From the IMG/VR virus record IMGVR_UViG_3300009034_000010, positions 24,722-88,721 of that record: DNA of 64,000 bases; one strand, written 5' to 3'. Of the stretch, positions 1 to 9,040 are shown one piece after another. The translations under genes were made by a program, and so were the position numbers. The stretch comes from a virus. Numbering within the stretch: the stretch's first letter is position 1; every line of letters starts with the position of its first letter. The notes below the pieces were generated by a model. That model saw nothing but the letters and a program-made list of their open reading frames with translations. It had not been told where the DNA came from and did no database searches.

Positions 1-419
1 CAATCTACACCTTCAATTTTTAAAACTCCATTCACTTTTACAGTTAATGAGTCTACAACAGGAGTATGAATAAGATTTGGAATAATATTCTGAATAATAA
101 CGATAAGATCATATTCAACGTCAACTGGATTTTGAGTCGGGTCAATAGGAGAATAAACCCCTCCTGTACCCCCGACACCAGATTGATGATTATCATAAAC
201 GTAATCCACAGTTACCACTTCACCTACTTCTAAATTATAATCAGCAGCAACAGAATCCCATGTAATAGTCTTACCTGACACTGTATACTCATCGTTAATA
301 ACAGCCGGTGACCCTCCTGCTAAAATCATAGCCTGATTTAAATAAGCATCTTCTGCTAAATCAGGAATGACATTCTGAGTAACGATAGTTAAATTTTCTA
401 TTTTTGGTATTAAAGCCAT
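1..419 (-). CDS. Partial structural protein (cut by window edge)
   Basis: The reading frame opens at an ATG (417-419) preceded by a GGTGAG ribosome site and runs without a stop to the window edge, so the C-terminus is missing. The visible ~139 residues begin MALIPKIENLTIVTQNVIP and are rich in beta-prone, glycine-containing sequence (GGVYSPIDPTQN). I do not recognise the family. Its place at the 3' side of the portal/terminase operon, next to a tail-fibre-like gene, suggests a virion or tail component; that is inference from position only. Confidence 0.6.
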   Translation of the reverse strand, partial: MALIPKIENLTIVTQNVIPDLAEDAYLNQAMILAGGSPAVINDEYTVSGKTITWDSVAADYNLEVGEVVTVDYVYDNHQSGVGGTGGVYSPIDPTQNPVDVEYDLIVIIQNIIPNLIHTPVVDSLTVKVNGVLKIEGVD

Positions 420-431
420 AGTATCTCACCT

Positions 432-959
432 TTATAATGTATCTAATTTTGCTTTATCTGCCGCCGACATAAGACCCGGTGTAGTAGTTGTCGCATCAGG
501 TATCCTATCTTGACCTACTGTCGTATGACGACTTGAATGAGTTGAAAATACGCTCCAAGTTGTAAAAGGGTTTGAAACAGAGGGAAACTGCGAAGTCTCT
601 AACGCTGCTTTCTGATTATCATCAGGCAAATTATCATGACTGTGATCTCCGGCTGCAACCTGATCAGCCCCTGGTCCTATATCCCCGTTTGAAGATAAAT
701 TCTCAAAAGTTGTGCCAGCCACACTCATATAATCCACATAAAACTTATTAGCAGCCTGAGTGTCCTCAATAGGAAAACCAACTGGAACAATAGGAAAATT
801 CTCAAAAGTTTTTATACCATCAATAGTCTGATCAATGTCCATTGTATTAACGGCATAAACATATGAAAAATCCCATAAACCCATGTTATAGGCTAACCTG
901 TGCCTCATCCAAGGATCATGTTCGTCTAAATTACCTCTTTTAACTACTACTCTAGGCAT
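432..959 (-). CDS. Putative tail-fibre or other structural protein
   Basis: About 175 residues. Two elements typical of phage fibre and baseplate proteins are visible: an AAGDHSHDNL stretch near the middle and a C-terminal TTTTPGLMSAADKAKLDTL segment of the kind found where fibre shafts meet their tips. I prefer the ATG at 957-959 over the upstream GTG at 974, because GGGGA sits eight bases before the ATG. This start lies inside the last codons of the neighbouring HNH gene, so the HNH appears to have been inserted just upstream and supplies the leader. Probably part of the late operon. Confidence 0.6.
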   Translation of the reverse strand: MPRVVVKRGNLDEHDPWMRHRLAYNMGLWDFSYVYAVNTMDIDQTIDGIKTFENFPIVPVGFPIEDTQAANKFYVDYMSVAGTTFENLSSNGDIGPGADQVAAGDHSHDNLPDDNQKAALETSQFPSVSNPFTTWSVFSTHSSRHTTVGQDRIPDATTTTPGLMSAADKAKLDTL

Positions 960-1465
960 AATACATGTCCCCACTTTTTATGATTTTTAATATCACTAAG
1001 ATGTGGGATACTAACTTTATAAATATAAGCTAAGTCTTTTAATCTTAACTTACTTTCTCTAATCTGTATCACATCTGCTTCTGTTAATTTAGAATTTCCT
1101 TGAATCTCACCTCGTGGACCAATTCTTCCAAGTTCCTTCATAGCGTGTTCTATATTCTCTTTAGAAGTAGCCCATTCAAGATTAGTAGCTTCATTATGAT
1201 TCTTAATGCCATCTCTATGATTAACTTCAGGTTTATTATCAGGATTTGGTATAAAAGTTTCAGCTACGAGTCTGTGAATTGAAAATTTTTTAACCTGTCC
1301 ATCTTTACATAAATTTACATAAAGATATCCTTTGCCTCTTATACCAAATTTAAGAATACACTCTCTTACAAGACTTTTTACTTTACCTAAATTAGATACT
1401 TGATAGCGACCTTCATAACTCTTTATATCTTTCCAAATCTCCTCTATATAAATCTGATTTAACAT
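947..1465 (-). CDS. HNH homing endonuclease (NUMOD4-HNH-HTH)
   Basis: A 172-residue protein with the classic order: an N-terminal NUMOD4 DNA-contact motif (EIWKDIKSYEGRYQVSNLGKVKSL, about residues 9-32), an HNH nuclease core (IHRLVAETFIPNP, then PEVNHRDGIKNHNEATNLEW, about 63-98) and a C-terminal helix-turn-helix (KLTEADVIQIRES onward). These enzymes cut intronless alleles and copy themselves in. It sits between a small membrane-protein gene and the tail-fibre-like gene, overlaps the latter's start, and belongs to a family of at least seven members in this window. Confidence 0.9.
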   Translation of the reverse strand: MLNQIYIEEIWKDIKSYEGRYQVSNLGKVKSLVRECILKFGIRGKGYLYVNLCKDGQVKKFSIHRLVAETFIPNPDNKPEVNHRDGIKNHNEATNLEWATSKENIEHAMKELGRIGPRGEIQGNSKLTEADVIQIRESKLRLKDLAYIYKVSIPHLSDIKNHKKWGHVLCLE

Positions 1466-1467
1466 AA

Positions 1468-1773
1468 TTAACCAAGTACCTTAGCTAAGACTGAAGGAAT
1501 AACACCACCTTTAACACCTAAGATTAAAACTGTTATTATTACAACCCCAAATACAATTAAACCATATTTAATCGTACCTGCTACAATTCTTCTATTAACA
1601 CGTTCATGCCAAGCTACATGAGTATCTATTGTCAGTTTAGTAGCGGTAAAATTTTTTTCAATACTGGACATTTTATTACAAATGATTGTCTCAGATGCCT
1701 TCAGTTTTTCCTCAAATAGTTCAGCTAACCCTTTAAACTTAAGCTCAAAAAGTCTTTCATCAGCTTCAGTCAT
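1468..1773 (-). CDS. Small single-span membrane protein
   Basis: 101 residues: a charged helical N-terminal part (MTEADERLFELKFKGLAELFEEKLKA), then one hydrophobic segment at about residues 70-92 (GLIVFGVVIITVLILGV) near the C-terminus. One transmembrane helix behind a coiled-coil-like cytoplasmic domain resembles XhlA-type holin accessory proteins, but there is no diagnostic motif. It is the gene immediately after portal in the late operon. A role in lysis or in membrane anchoring is a guess. Confidence 0.6.
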   Translation of the reverse strand: MTEADERLFELKFKGLAELFEEKLKASETIICNKMSSIEKNFTATKLTIDTHVAWHERVNRRIVAGTIKYGLIVFGVVIITVLILGVKGGVIPSVLAKVLG

Positions 1774-1794
1774 AACTTACTCCATTATTTCTTC

Positions 1795-3438
1795 TTAAGC
1801 TTTATTGTTTAAGATCTCGTTCTCAATAAAATCCATATTAAAACGCTTACTCCCGTAAACTCTTTGATTCTTCATCAACTCATTAACATCCTTAACCAAT
1901 GCTTTAACTTCAGGATCAACTAATGCTCTCCGAATCATCTCTTTTTGAGGTCTTCTAACTGGGGCAGAACCTTTTCCTGTCTTATTAAAATTCTTATCCT
2001 TCTTAGCACCTGTTTTATTGTCCCCGTCTTTATTCTGATTAGGATTATCTATCGCATTCTGCCTCTCACGTTCTTCACGTTTCTTACGAGCTTTTTCAAT
2101 CTGTTTAAGAACCTTGGCTGCTCGATCAGGCTCCAAGCGCATAATATCACTAAGAATATACTCATCTGATAATAATTCCATCTCTTTATAATTCTTAGCA
2201 ACAGTTGATTTAATAAGCTCTACACGAGCAGCTATAAGCTCGTCAACAGTTCTTTGCTTAGGTAACGCTATTGTATAATCATTACCCCGTTCTTTTATAT
2301 TTATTCCACGAACAATCAAAGCTAAGTCTGTCACAAAACTCAAACCCTCTACTATAGCCAACTGAACCCTCTGGATACTTGCACTAAAATTACGTCCTTG
2401 ATTACTTGATACAAGTTTATTTGAACTACCGATATCATTTATGTTCAAAAGATGCTTAGGAACTTTAAGAGCAACAAGTAAATTCTCCCTAATATAAAGA
2501 ATATCATCTATATCAATCTCACTTTTACCTTCAAGAAGATCAATACCAGAAAATTTTCCACCATCCTGCGTAACTCCCATATAAATGTCATCGTTCCCAA
2601 ATACCGGGGTCTTATGTTTTTCAATTTTCTGAGTTGAGGGGTTTATCCAAACTCTTTCTTTAAACTGTTTTTTATATACCTCAATTACCTCTGGAACTTG
2701 ATCTATAGTTTTTCCTGTAATATCGACTTTATGCACTCTTATACTTGTCTTCTTTAACCGACCTATTACCAAAGAATTTTCCATAGCAACAATTTGTCTA
2801 TACGGAATACGAGCTGACTTCAACCAACTTGTCCCATAATCGTCTGAAGGTTCCCGTCTCAACATAAAATGAATCATTTGCCAAGGTCTAAACTTAACAA
2901 CTTTAACACCGTCAATCTCTTGCACATAAGGAAATTCTCGATTAATAATTCCTTTATCGTCAACATTCAACTTTATAGTTTTTGCTGAAAGAGCTTTTAA
3001 CCCTACTACATGCGACAACTTCTCATTTCTTCCGTCCAAAGCCCAAATTATCTCTACAAATAAGTCTCCGAATTTACTTAAACTTCTTCCCCACGTCCAA
3101 AGTTGATTACGTATATCAAGAAAAGAATATAAATCTTTTACAAACATGGCTGTTCGCTCAGACTCAGACATTACTTTTATAGGATTTTCAATAGGTTCGT
3201 CCAAGCGCACTGTACTATCTGCAACTGCATCAAGTGAAGATGATATTACTTGTCCATAATTATCGTCCATTAATACATAATCTTTGTACTTAGCTATCCT
3301 ACTATTATCAATAGTAAGAATATCTGCCAACGAATTCTCATGAAATTCCGGATCAATACCAGCTCTTGTAGTTCTTCCACTAACACCTGTAACTAATCCT
3401 TTATATGCCGCACTTAATCTATTTCTAAGGGTTGCCAT
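1795..3438 (-). CDS. Portal protein (T4 gp20-like)
   Basis: Forms the dodecameric ring at the capsid vertex through which DNA is packaged. Sequence signs are the length (547 residues from the chosen start), a DYVLMDDNYGQVISSSLDA opening typical of T4-type portals, a DYGTSWLKSARIPYRQI stretch, and a LKVPKHLLN motif in the clip/stem half. The C-terminus is highly charged (KARKKREERERQN) and asparagine/lysine-rich. The ATG at 3436-3438 is preferred; upstream TTG (3459) and ATG (3450) are alternatives. It overlaps the 3' end of the terminase gene, so the two are translationally coupled. Confidence 0.85.
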   Translation of the reverse strand: MATLRNRLSAAYKGLVTGVSGRTTRAGIDPEFHENSLADILTIDNSRIAKYKDYVLMDDNYGQVISSSLDAVADSTVRLDEPIENPIKVMSESERTAMFVKDLYSFLDIRNQLWTWGRSLSKFGDLFVEIIWALDGRNEKLSHVVGLKALSAKTIKLNVDDKGIINREFPYVQEIDGVKVVKFRPWQMIHFMLRREPSDDYGTSWLKSARIPYRQIVAMENSLVIGRLKKTSIRVHKVDITGKTIDQVPEVIEVYKKQFKERVWINPSTQKIEKHKTPVFGNDDIYMGVTQDGGKFSGIDLLEGKSEIDIDDILYIRENLLVALKVPKHLLNINDIGSSNKLVSSNQGRNFSASIQRVQLAIVEGLSFVTDLALIVRGINIKERGNDYTIALPKQRTVDELIAARVELIKSTVAKNYKEMELLSDEYILSDIMRLEPDRAAKVLKQIEKARKKREERERQNAIDNPNQNKDGDNKTGAKKDKNFNKTGKGSAPVRRPQKEMIRRALVDPEVKALVKDVNELMKNQRVYGSKRFNMDFIENEILNNKA

Positions 3439-5809
3439 ACTCGTTCCCATCCTCCCCAAAATTTGTTATAAAGCTGTCAAAAACTTGATCAGCAGTCCTT
3501 GCTTCTTTTTTTTCTTCTTTTTCTTCAGATTCAACTTTATGTGTGTAATTATTTGACATAATACTTTCAACTCTTACTTTTTCAATCAATGTGTGTACGA
3601 CACCACACACAGAGTCTGATATATCTTTTGAACCTTTAAACGGATGATCAACCTTTTTGTCGTTGATATTCTCTAAAGTTTCTAATTCATATTTCAGAAA
3701 AGAATCAAAAGGACAGTCAACCCTCTCTTCATAAATACCTTGACGAAGATTGATATATGGAGCCATTTGTTTATCGACAGATAAATAGTCAGCCTCGTAA
3801 CCTCTTCTACCAAGAATCTGAAGTGTATCTGTGCTTTGATACCCATCTAATGTCACGTAACTAATATTAAAACCCATTTCTGACAATTGATAAATTATAT
3901 CTCGTACATCTGCTAATATATTAGGATTAGACTGTGAACCTTTTAACCGAATGATACAATCTATCCAAAATTGTTGAAGCCCTTTTTCATATCCATGTAC
4001 ATGACCAAGTGCCAAACCTAATGCGTCATTATTAACGCCAACATCAATATGAACAGCATGAACTCCTTTATTAATTGGTTTAAACCAATCCTCAAACACA
4101 ACTTTTGTTTTATCTACTGCTCTGTTTGTTTCTGATGGTGTATTTTCAGGATGCTCTAATTCTGTAATTTTAATAATTTCTTTTACTGGATTTTTTCTTC
4201 CAGATTGAACAAACATATCTTGAATCTTATCTATATTTGTAAAAAATCTACTGATACTCTCAAGAGAAATACCAGCCAAGTTCCTTACTGATGTCTCAGG
4301 AGCGTTCTTAAAATCATCATAATAAATTATTGGAACTTTTATTACTGGTGTTTTTCCAAATTCAACCTCATCAACCTCTTTCATTTTTAAATAATCAAAG
4401 TAAAACCAGTCACCGTCATAATCCGGCATTCTGGCTTCCCAGATACTACGTTGTTTTACAATATAAATATCTTTGCGATTTTCCGCATCCTTAAGACGAA
4501 ATTCAAGAAAGTCCGAAGTATGATGTGGATTTCCAGCCATGACTATCAGACCAGATTTTGGAAATCTTGAAGAAACACGACCTTTTAAAGTATTGTATAT
4601 TATCTCTGCTTTATCCATCTCATTTTCAATACCATAAGCAGTAGCCTCATCAATAATAGCACAAAGAACATCATAACCAAGAGCAGAATATTGACTACTA
4701 CTTCCGGGTATTACATAAACATTTTTATAAATTTTTTCTGTATCTATTTTTGCTGAATCCGCTGGATCAAAACGTAATTCAAGTTTATTGTTAGGATCGT
4801 AACTATAACCGTGATTCCTAAACCAAGGACAATGATCTATCTTTCCTTTTATCTTTGAAAAAACAACATCCTTCGCTTGTTTCTGTGTTGTTGAAACATT
4901 TATTACGGTTATTTTACTACCGGGCAAAAATCCAAAATATTTACAAGGATTACGAAGACATAATACAAGATACGTAATATACGTAGACATTATAGCTGCA
5001 CGTTCTGACTTTCCTGTACCATAAGCTTCTTTAAAAATAATTTCTTTAAAACGTCTCTTTTCTAACAATTGTCTAGGATTGCCCCAAAATATATTTATAA
5101 TATCTTGTTTAACACAAGGGAATAAACTACCAGAAATTGAACCTAAAAACTTTTCACTTTCAATAAATTCTTCAATATCCACTGGATCAAATTCCCAAAC
5201 ACTATCACCTTTTACTTCAAGAACATCTCCATTACTTTTACCACGAGCTTCTTCTTTCTCTAACCATTTATTTAATTGTTCTAACTGAACTAAAAACGAT
5301 CTGTTAGAACCTGTAACTCCTTTTTGTATATCATTCATAGCCATGAAACTTAATTTACCACGCACTTTACTAAGAGCGGCATCAGTCCCAAGCTCCATTA
5401 ACGAAAGAATCTCGTCTTCTAACTTCCCGTATCTTTGTATACGCTTTGAATATAAAAGAAGACAAGTTCTTAATTGATTAAGAATTGCTTTTACAACTTT
5501 ACCTCTATTAACGTAACTGTTTGTTTCTTTATGATAATCGAATAAAGCAGAATCGTTATCTCTTAGAATAGTCTTGCGGGTGGAAAGTTCTTCTTTCCAT
5601 TTTTTGGACCATTTAGATACGGCTGCTACGGAGGGTTTCTTCATTGAAAATTGTACTGCTAACTCATCACATATTTTCGATAAAGAATATTTTTGTAGAC
5701 TTGTCTTTTCATCTACAATAAGATAAAGCATGCGTGCATAAGCACGCACATCATCACTGTAACCGGGGTTCCCATTTTTCTTTTTTACCGTATTTGTATT
5801 ATCAACCAT
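3425..5809 (-). CDS. terL: Terminase large subunit (ATPase-nuclease)
   Basis: Packaging motor. 794 residues, longer than most TerL. The ATPase half has a Walker A-like loop EAYGTGKS (about 261-268) and Walker B CAIIDEAT with the catalytic D-E pair at about 387-388. The nuclease half has three acidic sites: HIDVGVNNDALG (D near 589), VTLDGYQSTD (D near 655) and KDISDSVCG (D near 729-732). The first ~80 residues hold a helix-turn-helix-like segment (YSLSKICDELAVQFSMKKPSVAAVSKW) like that of small terminase subunits, suggesting a fused recognition domain. A TATAAATA box lies just upstream of the start and there is no clear Shine-Dalgarno site. Confidence 0.93.
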   Translation of the reverse strand: MVDNTNTVKKKNGNPGYSDDVRAYARMLYLIVDEKTSLQKYSLSKICDELAVQFSMKKPSVAAVSKWSKKWKEELSTRKTILRDNDSALFDYHKETNSYVNRGKVVKAILNQLRTCLLLYSKRIQRYGKLEDEILSLMELGTDAALSKVRGKLSFMAMNDIQKGVTGSNRSFLVQLEQLNKWLEKEEARGKSNGDVLEVKGDSVWEFDPVDIEEFIESEKFLGSISGSLFPCVKQDIINIFWGNPRQLLEKRRFKEIIFKEAYGTGKSERAAIMSTYITYLVLCLRNPCKYFGFLPGSKITVINVSTTQKQAKDVVFSKIKGKIDHCPWFRNHGYSYDPNNKLELRFDPADSAKIDTEKIYKNVYVIPGSSSQYSALGYDVLCAIIDEATAYGIENEMDKAEIIYNTLKGRVSSRFPKSGLIVMAGNPHHTSDFLEFRLKDAENRKDIYIVKQRSIWEARMPDYDGDWFYFDYLKMKEVDEVEFGKTPVIKVPIIYYDDFKNAPETSVRNLAGISLESISRFFTNIDKIQDMFVQSGRKNPVKEIIKITELEHPENTPSETNRAVDKTKVVFEDWFKPINKGVHAVHIDVGVNNDALGLALGHVHGYEKGLQQFWIDCIIRLKGSQSNPNILADVRDIIYQLSEMGFNISYVTLDGYQSTDTLQILGRRGYEADYLSVDKQMAPYINLRQGIYEERVDCPFDSFLKYELETLENINDKKVDHPFKGSKDISDSVCGVVHTLIEKVRVESIMSNNYTHKVESEEKEEKKEARTADQVFDSFITNFGEDGNEYGNP

Positions 5810-5815
5810 AGCATC

Positions 5816-5823
5816 TATTTATA
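5816..5823 (-). promoter_or_regulatory. T4-type late promoter box TATAAATA
   Basis: On the minus strand TATAAATA ends six bases before the terminase ATG. In T4 this octamer is the whole recognition element of late promoters read by the gp55 sigma. The octamer is not rare in AT-rich DNA, so its position is the main argument. If used, transcription would start almost at the ATG, giving a nearly leaderless message, which would fit the missing ribosome site. The A+T-rich gap 5824-5944 holds nothing else I can name. Confidence 0.35.
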
Positions 5824-5944
5824 TTTATTAATAAAAGTAGTTATTTTACTGTATTTTAAGAAAAAATATCTTCTTAAATATACCCTTCTATTAATAATAA
5901 TGCCAAAAAGTAGCTAATTTTTTTACGATAAAATTAAAAAATTT

Positions 5945-7660
5945 TTATTTTCCTCGAATAATTTTCTTAAAACGTCTTGCAGTAAGCTTTTTTGAAAAAC
6001 GCTCGTTAGTATTTAATACTAATATAACTGCTTGATCTACAGTATCTTTCTGTTTAATAATAAAAACATAAACATTCCTTAATTGCCCATCACGATAATT
6101 TCGATCTAATGACTGAAGAAAGTGCTCTAAAGAGTAGTCATATGAATAATATATCATATAAGCAGTTTCAACAAGATTCATCCCTTTACCAACTGACTCC
6201 ATAGCCAATAAAACTTTAACAGATTTACTTTTTTGCCATTTCTTTATTTCATCTTTCTTACCGGTCATAAGATATGATTTTATTTTTTTCTTTCCTAAAA
6301 CTTTCTGAAGATTCTCAATATCTTCAGTAAACCGACACCAAATTATAACTTTCTCATTCGGGATAGTTTCCAAAATCTCCAACATAGCAGCCACTTTTGT
6401 TGAAAGAAAAGGAATTATTTTTTTATCATCAATAAATGGCTTATAAAATCCACTTGTAATTTCTTGAAGCTTAGTTACTTTACTAATCGGAAGTGCGTTA
6501 TTTATTGCTTTTACTTCTTTATCATAATCCACTCCGTTATCTTCAAAAAACTTTTTCATCTTTAAATTAGGATTTATAAGGCTAAACCCCTCATCAAAAC
6601 AATCCATGAAATATCTTTGAAATGTCGTAGGAAGAACAACTTCATGTTTAATCGTACGAGAAGGTAAATCAAGACAATCTTCCTTCTTATAAGAAATTGC
6701 CACTGTAAACATAAGTCGTTTAATTATATCAAAGCTATCTTTTTTAAGCACCCATAGTGGAAAATGTTTTCCAACATCAATAAAATACTCCTCAAGAAAA
6801 TCTTGATACCTAAGCCCAAACGTTTGTCCTAACGTCATAACTTTATATTGCGAAAAGACATCCTTCATATTTTTAAGAGTATTTGGAGTTCCTGTCGCCT
6901 CCATCACGTACTTAGCATTCGCCGATACTTGAAAAGCAGCGTCACTTCTCTTAGACTTAGCATTACCTAAAGATCTCGATTCATCAAAAATTACAATATC
7001 ATACAGAGGCAGTTTACCTATATAACGCCACAATGTATCATAAGTCATCACATGCACATAGAACTCTCTCTTTTCATTGAGTAAAGCATCTGTTTTATCT
7101 TCCTTACCTCCCACTATTGGTAAAATAGGGACTTTTAATTTACTATGTTTTTCGAATTCAGGAAGCCAGGTATTAAAAACATTTAATTTTGGACAAACAA
7201 CTAAAACAGTTTTTGCTTGCTTATATGCAAATCTCATTGCAATATTATCTATTGCAACTTTACTTTTTCCAATTCCCATATCAAGAAAAGATCCAAACCG
7301 AGGAATTTGGAAAGAGGCGTATAATGTAACTTTTTGAGCATGACGCATTCCTTTAGCAAAAACAGGAAAATTATCAATAGGTGTTGGTAAGTATTCATTC
7401 TCTCGATAAAATTCACATTCATTCATTATCTTAGCGTAATAATCATCTCGTTGAATACATTGATTCAAAAGACTATTAAGACTACTGTTATTCAAATTAA
7501 AAACTAATCTAAAATTTCGAATAAAACTGGGTTGAAGCGGACAAAGATAAAAGGCTCCTTTCTGAATCCATAGAGGAGACCCGCATGTTTTAAGCATCTT
7601 AGACTGATACGTAGCATGAGTTTTTACTACAATAAATTTATTTCCGATTTTAAATTCCAT
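5945..7660 (-). CDS. SNF2-family DNA helicase/translocase
   Basis: 571 residues with superfamily 2 motifs in order: motif I FLDMGIGKSKVAID (about 126-139), motif II VIFDESRS, motif III ATGTPN, and C-terminal motifs VIIWCRF and SLDRNYRDGQ (motif VI with the arginine finger). SNF2-type phage helicases act in branch migration, fork restart or displacement of proteins from DNA. It lies upstream of terminase in the late-strand operon and is separated by three bases from the preceding ORF, so the two are cotranscribed. Confidence 0.9.
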   Translation of the reverse strand: MEFKIGNKFIVVKTHATYQSKMLKTCGSPLWIQKGAFYLCPLQPSFIRNFRLVFNLNNSSLNSLLNQCIQRDDYYAKIMNECEFYRENEYLPTPIDNFPVFAKGMRHAQKVTLYASFQIPRFGSFLDMGIGKSKVAIDNIAMRFAYKQAKTVLVVCPKLNVFNTWLPEFEKHSKLKVPILPIVGGKEDKTDALLNEKREFYVHVMTYDTLWRYIGKLPLYDIVIFDESRSLGNAKSKRSDAAFQVSANAKYVMEATGTPNTLKNMKDVFSQYKVMTLGQTFGLRYQDFLEEYFIDVGKHFPLWVLKKDSFDIIKRLMFTVAISYKKEDCLDLPSRTIKHEVVLPTTFQRYFMDCFDEGFSLINPNLKMKKFFEDNGVDYDKEVKAINNALPISKVTKLQEITSGFYKPFIDDKKIIPFLSTKVAAMLEILETIPNEKVIIWCRFTEDIENLQKVLGKKKIKSYLMTGKKDEIKKWQKSKSVKVLLAMESVGKGMNLVETAYMIYYSYDYSLEHFLQSLDRNYRDGQLRNVYVFIIKQKDTVDQAVILVLNTNERFSKKLTARRFKKIIRGK

Positions 7661-7663
7661 ACG

Positions 7664-8098
7664 CTACTCCGTCTTCAACGTCTGCCTGATAGATTCAGGT
7701 AAATTATCAAGAATATCGTTGATAATCTGATATAACTTAAACACTTCTTGTTTTTTCGATTCATTAATTTGTTTTAATTTAGGATTAATTATAAACCCGA
7801 AAGAACTAATAATTTCTTTATAATTTCTTAAAGCAAAATTTGCCGGTGTTGATACAATTTGAGTAAAATCCAAAGGATTTATTCTACAAGATGTATAAGA
7901 AAAAGAATGAACTTTATTTTTAAAAATAAAAAGAGATTTAGATATTTCTTTAAAATTTCTTTTATAAGCTAAGAAACCCATAACTTCAATATAATCAAAA
8001 TTATTAAAAATATCAAAATAATTTACAAATGACGAATAAATGTACCTATTCTCAGTTTTAAGTTTGATAGCATGTCGAATCAAGATGCCTAGTTTCAT
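7664..8098 (-). CDS. Hypothetical protein, first gene of the leftward operon
   Basis: 144 residues, basic and rich in Phe, Asn and Ile (FNNFDYIEVMGFLAYKRNFKEI). No recognisable motif. An AAGGAGAAC ribosome site precedes the ATG, and the stop lies three bases before the SNF2 helicase start, so it is the promoter-proximal partner of that helicase. Function unknown. Confidence 0.65.
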   Translation of the reverse strand: MKLGILIRHAIKLKTENRYIYSSFVNYFDIFNNFDYIEVMGFLAYKRNFKEISKSLFIFKNKVHSFSYTSCRINPLDFTQIVSTPANFALRNYKEIISSFGFIINPKLKQINESKKQEVFKLYQIINDILDNLPESIRQTLKTE

Positions 8099-8164
8099 AA
8101 GTTCTCCTTAAAATTAGAAGCTCAAACTATAATAACAAAAAGTCTGAATAAAAACAAGGACTTT

Positions 8165-8172
8165 TATTTATA
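8165..8172 (-). promoter_or_regulatory. Candidate late promoter box TATAAATA for leftward operon
   Basis: TATAAATA on the minus strand, about 65 bases upstream of the first leftward gene (8098). A plus-strand TATAAATA overlaps it at 8169-8176. Supported by position at the head of the virion operon and by the sigma-like gene at 13411; weakened by the high A+T content, which makes the octamer common. Confidence 0.3.
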
Positions 8173-8193
8173 AATATTTATCGAAAAAACATA

Positions 8194-8234
8194 CGTTTTA
8201 GCTATATACTACGTAGTAGTATATAGCTAAAACG
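8194..8234. repeat. Perfect 19-bp palindrome with GTA centre
   Basis: The arm CGTTTTAGCTATATACTAC (8194-8212) is followed by GTA and its exact complement (8216-8234). The A/T flanks are TTTT...AAAA, the wrong polarity for an intrinsic terminator on either strand. It shares the GCTATA-ctac/gtag-TATAGC core with the palindrome at 8309. Likely an operator, cruciform or replication signal in the divergent control region. Confidence 0.8.
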
Positions 8235-8308
8235 ATCATTATTACTATGTAATAATATAATAAAGATCTATAGATTATATTAAAATACAGTATTCGTTCT
8301 AACAAAAA

Positions 8309-8339
8309 AGCTATACTACTACGTAGTAGTAGTATAGCT
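8309..8339. repeat. Second related palindrome (terminator-like)
   Basis: A 14-bp stem (AGCTATACTACTAC / its complement) around GTA, flanked by a run of A on the left and ATTTT on the right, so as RNA it looks like a bidirectional intrinsic terminator with an A+U-rich stem. The TAC/GTA triplet iteration distinguishes it from the copy at 8194. It would insulate the leftward late operon from the rightward early operon. Confidence 0.7.
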
Positions 8340-8391
8340 ATTTTGTATGCACCAGATTTTTGAAATACTGAGAAAATAAAGTATAAGTTTT

Positions 8392-8441
8392 ACTGCCTTC
8401 GGCAGTGGTGAAGACTAGTCGCTTCGCTCCCAATCTTCACC
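8392..8441 (+). other. Two adjacent GC-rich hairpins in the control region
   Basis: ACTGCC-TTC-GGCAGT (8392-8406) is followed directly by GGTGAAGA (8407-8414) pairing with TCTTCACC (8434-8441). They are unusually G+C-rich for this region and lie just upstream of the promoter at 8461. Together with the palindromes they fill the 411-base gap 8099-8509, which has no gene. Confidence 0.55.
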
Positions 8442-8460
8442 AGAAAATAAAGATTTATAA

Positions 8461-8489
8461 TTGACACTGTATAGATTCTGTGTTAGAGT
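8461..8489 (+). promoter_or_regulatory. Sigma70-type early promoter
   Basis: A perfect -35 TTGACA (8461-8466), a 17-bp spacer and -10 TAGAGT (8484-8489). The predicted start, near 8496, precedes an AGGAGG ribosome site (8499-8504) and the ATG at 8510. It overlaps the 5' end of the longer open frame, which is why the internal ATG must be the true start. Confidence 0.7.
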
Positions 8490-8509
8490 CTAAACTCAGG
8501 AGGCTGTAT

Positions 8510-9040
8510 ATGATAATTAATTCTACCTCATTATTTATTAAATTTTATAATGAAAGAGTTCCCAATTGGAAAAAGATAACAGCATCAAATTTAGAAAAAG
8601 ATAAAAATTTAGATAGAGTAATTAAATCTATAGGTCGATTTATTTTAAAGAATAATTTGGATTCAAAAAGATTAGTCGATGCTGTTATAGACTATTATTA
8701 CAAAAAAAATAAGCGATATCCAACAATTTTTTTATTTAGTGATCATGAAGCGCTAAGTCTTTATAAAAACTATGAGTTAGCTCATGATATAGACCTCACT
8801 GAAGAGCAAAAAATTAGACTTTCTGTAAAAAAAACTAAATTACTCGTAAAAAAATTGCAAAAATTTGGCATTATTATAAGTGAGGCTATACGATCACTCG
8901 GCATAACCGGAAAAGGTGATCCATATTTTCTTTTAGCTTATGGAATTCGAGAAGGGATTTCAGAAAAGTACCTTGAACTTTGGGACAAGGATGACAAAAT
9001 TAAAAAAATTGTTTTAGACGAAATTTTTATTGACAAATAA
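8510..9040 (+). CDS. Hypothetical early protein
   Basis: 176 residues from the ATG at 8510, chosen because AGGAGG lies six bases upstream and the more distal codons fall inside the promoter. Lys/Ile-rich and helical, with a central YYKKNKRYPTIF stretch and no known motif. It has its own strong promoter and is followed by another promoter at 9239, so it may be a stand-alone early regulator or host-takeover protein. Function unknown. Confidence 0.7.
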   Translation: MIINSTSLFIKFYNERVPNWKKITASNLEKDKNLDRVIKSIGRFILKNNLDSKRLVDAVIDYYYKKNKRYPTIFLFSDHEALSLYKNYELAHDIDLTEEQKIRLSVKKTKLLVKKLQKFGIIISEAIRSLGITGKGDPYFLLAYGIREGISEKYLELWDKDDKIKKIVLDEIFIDK

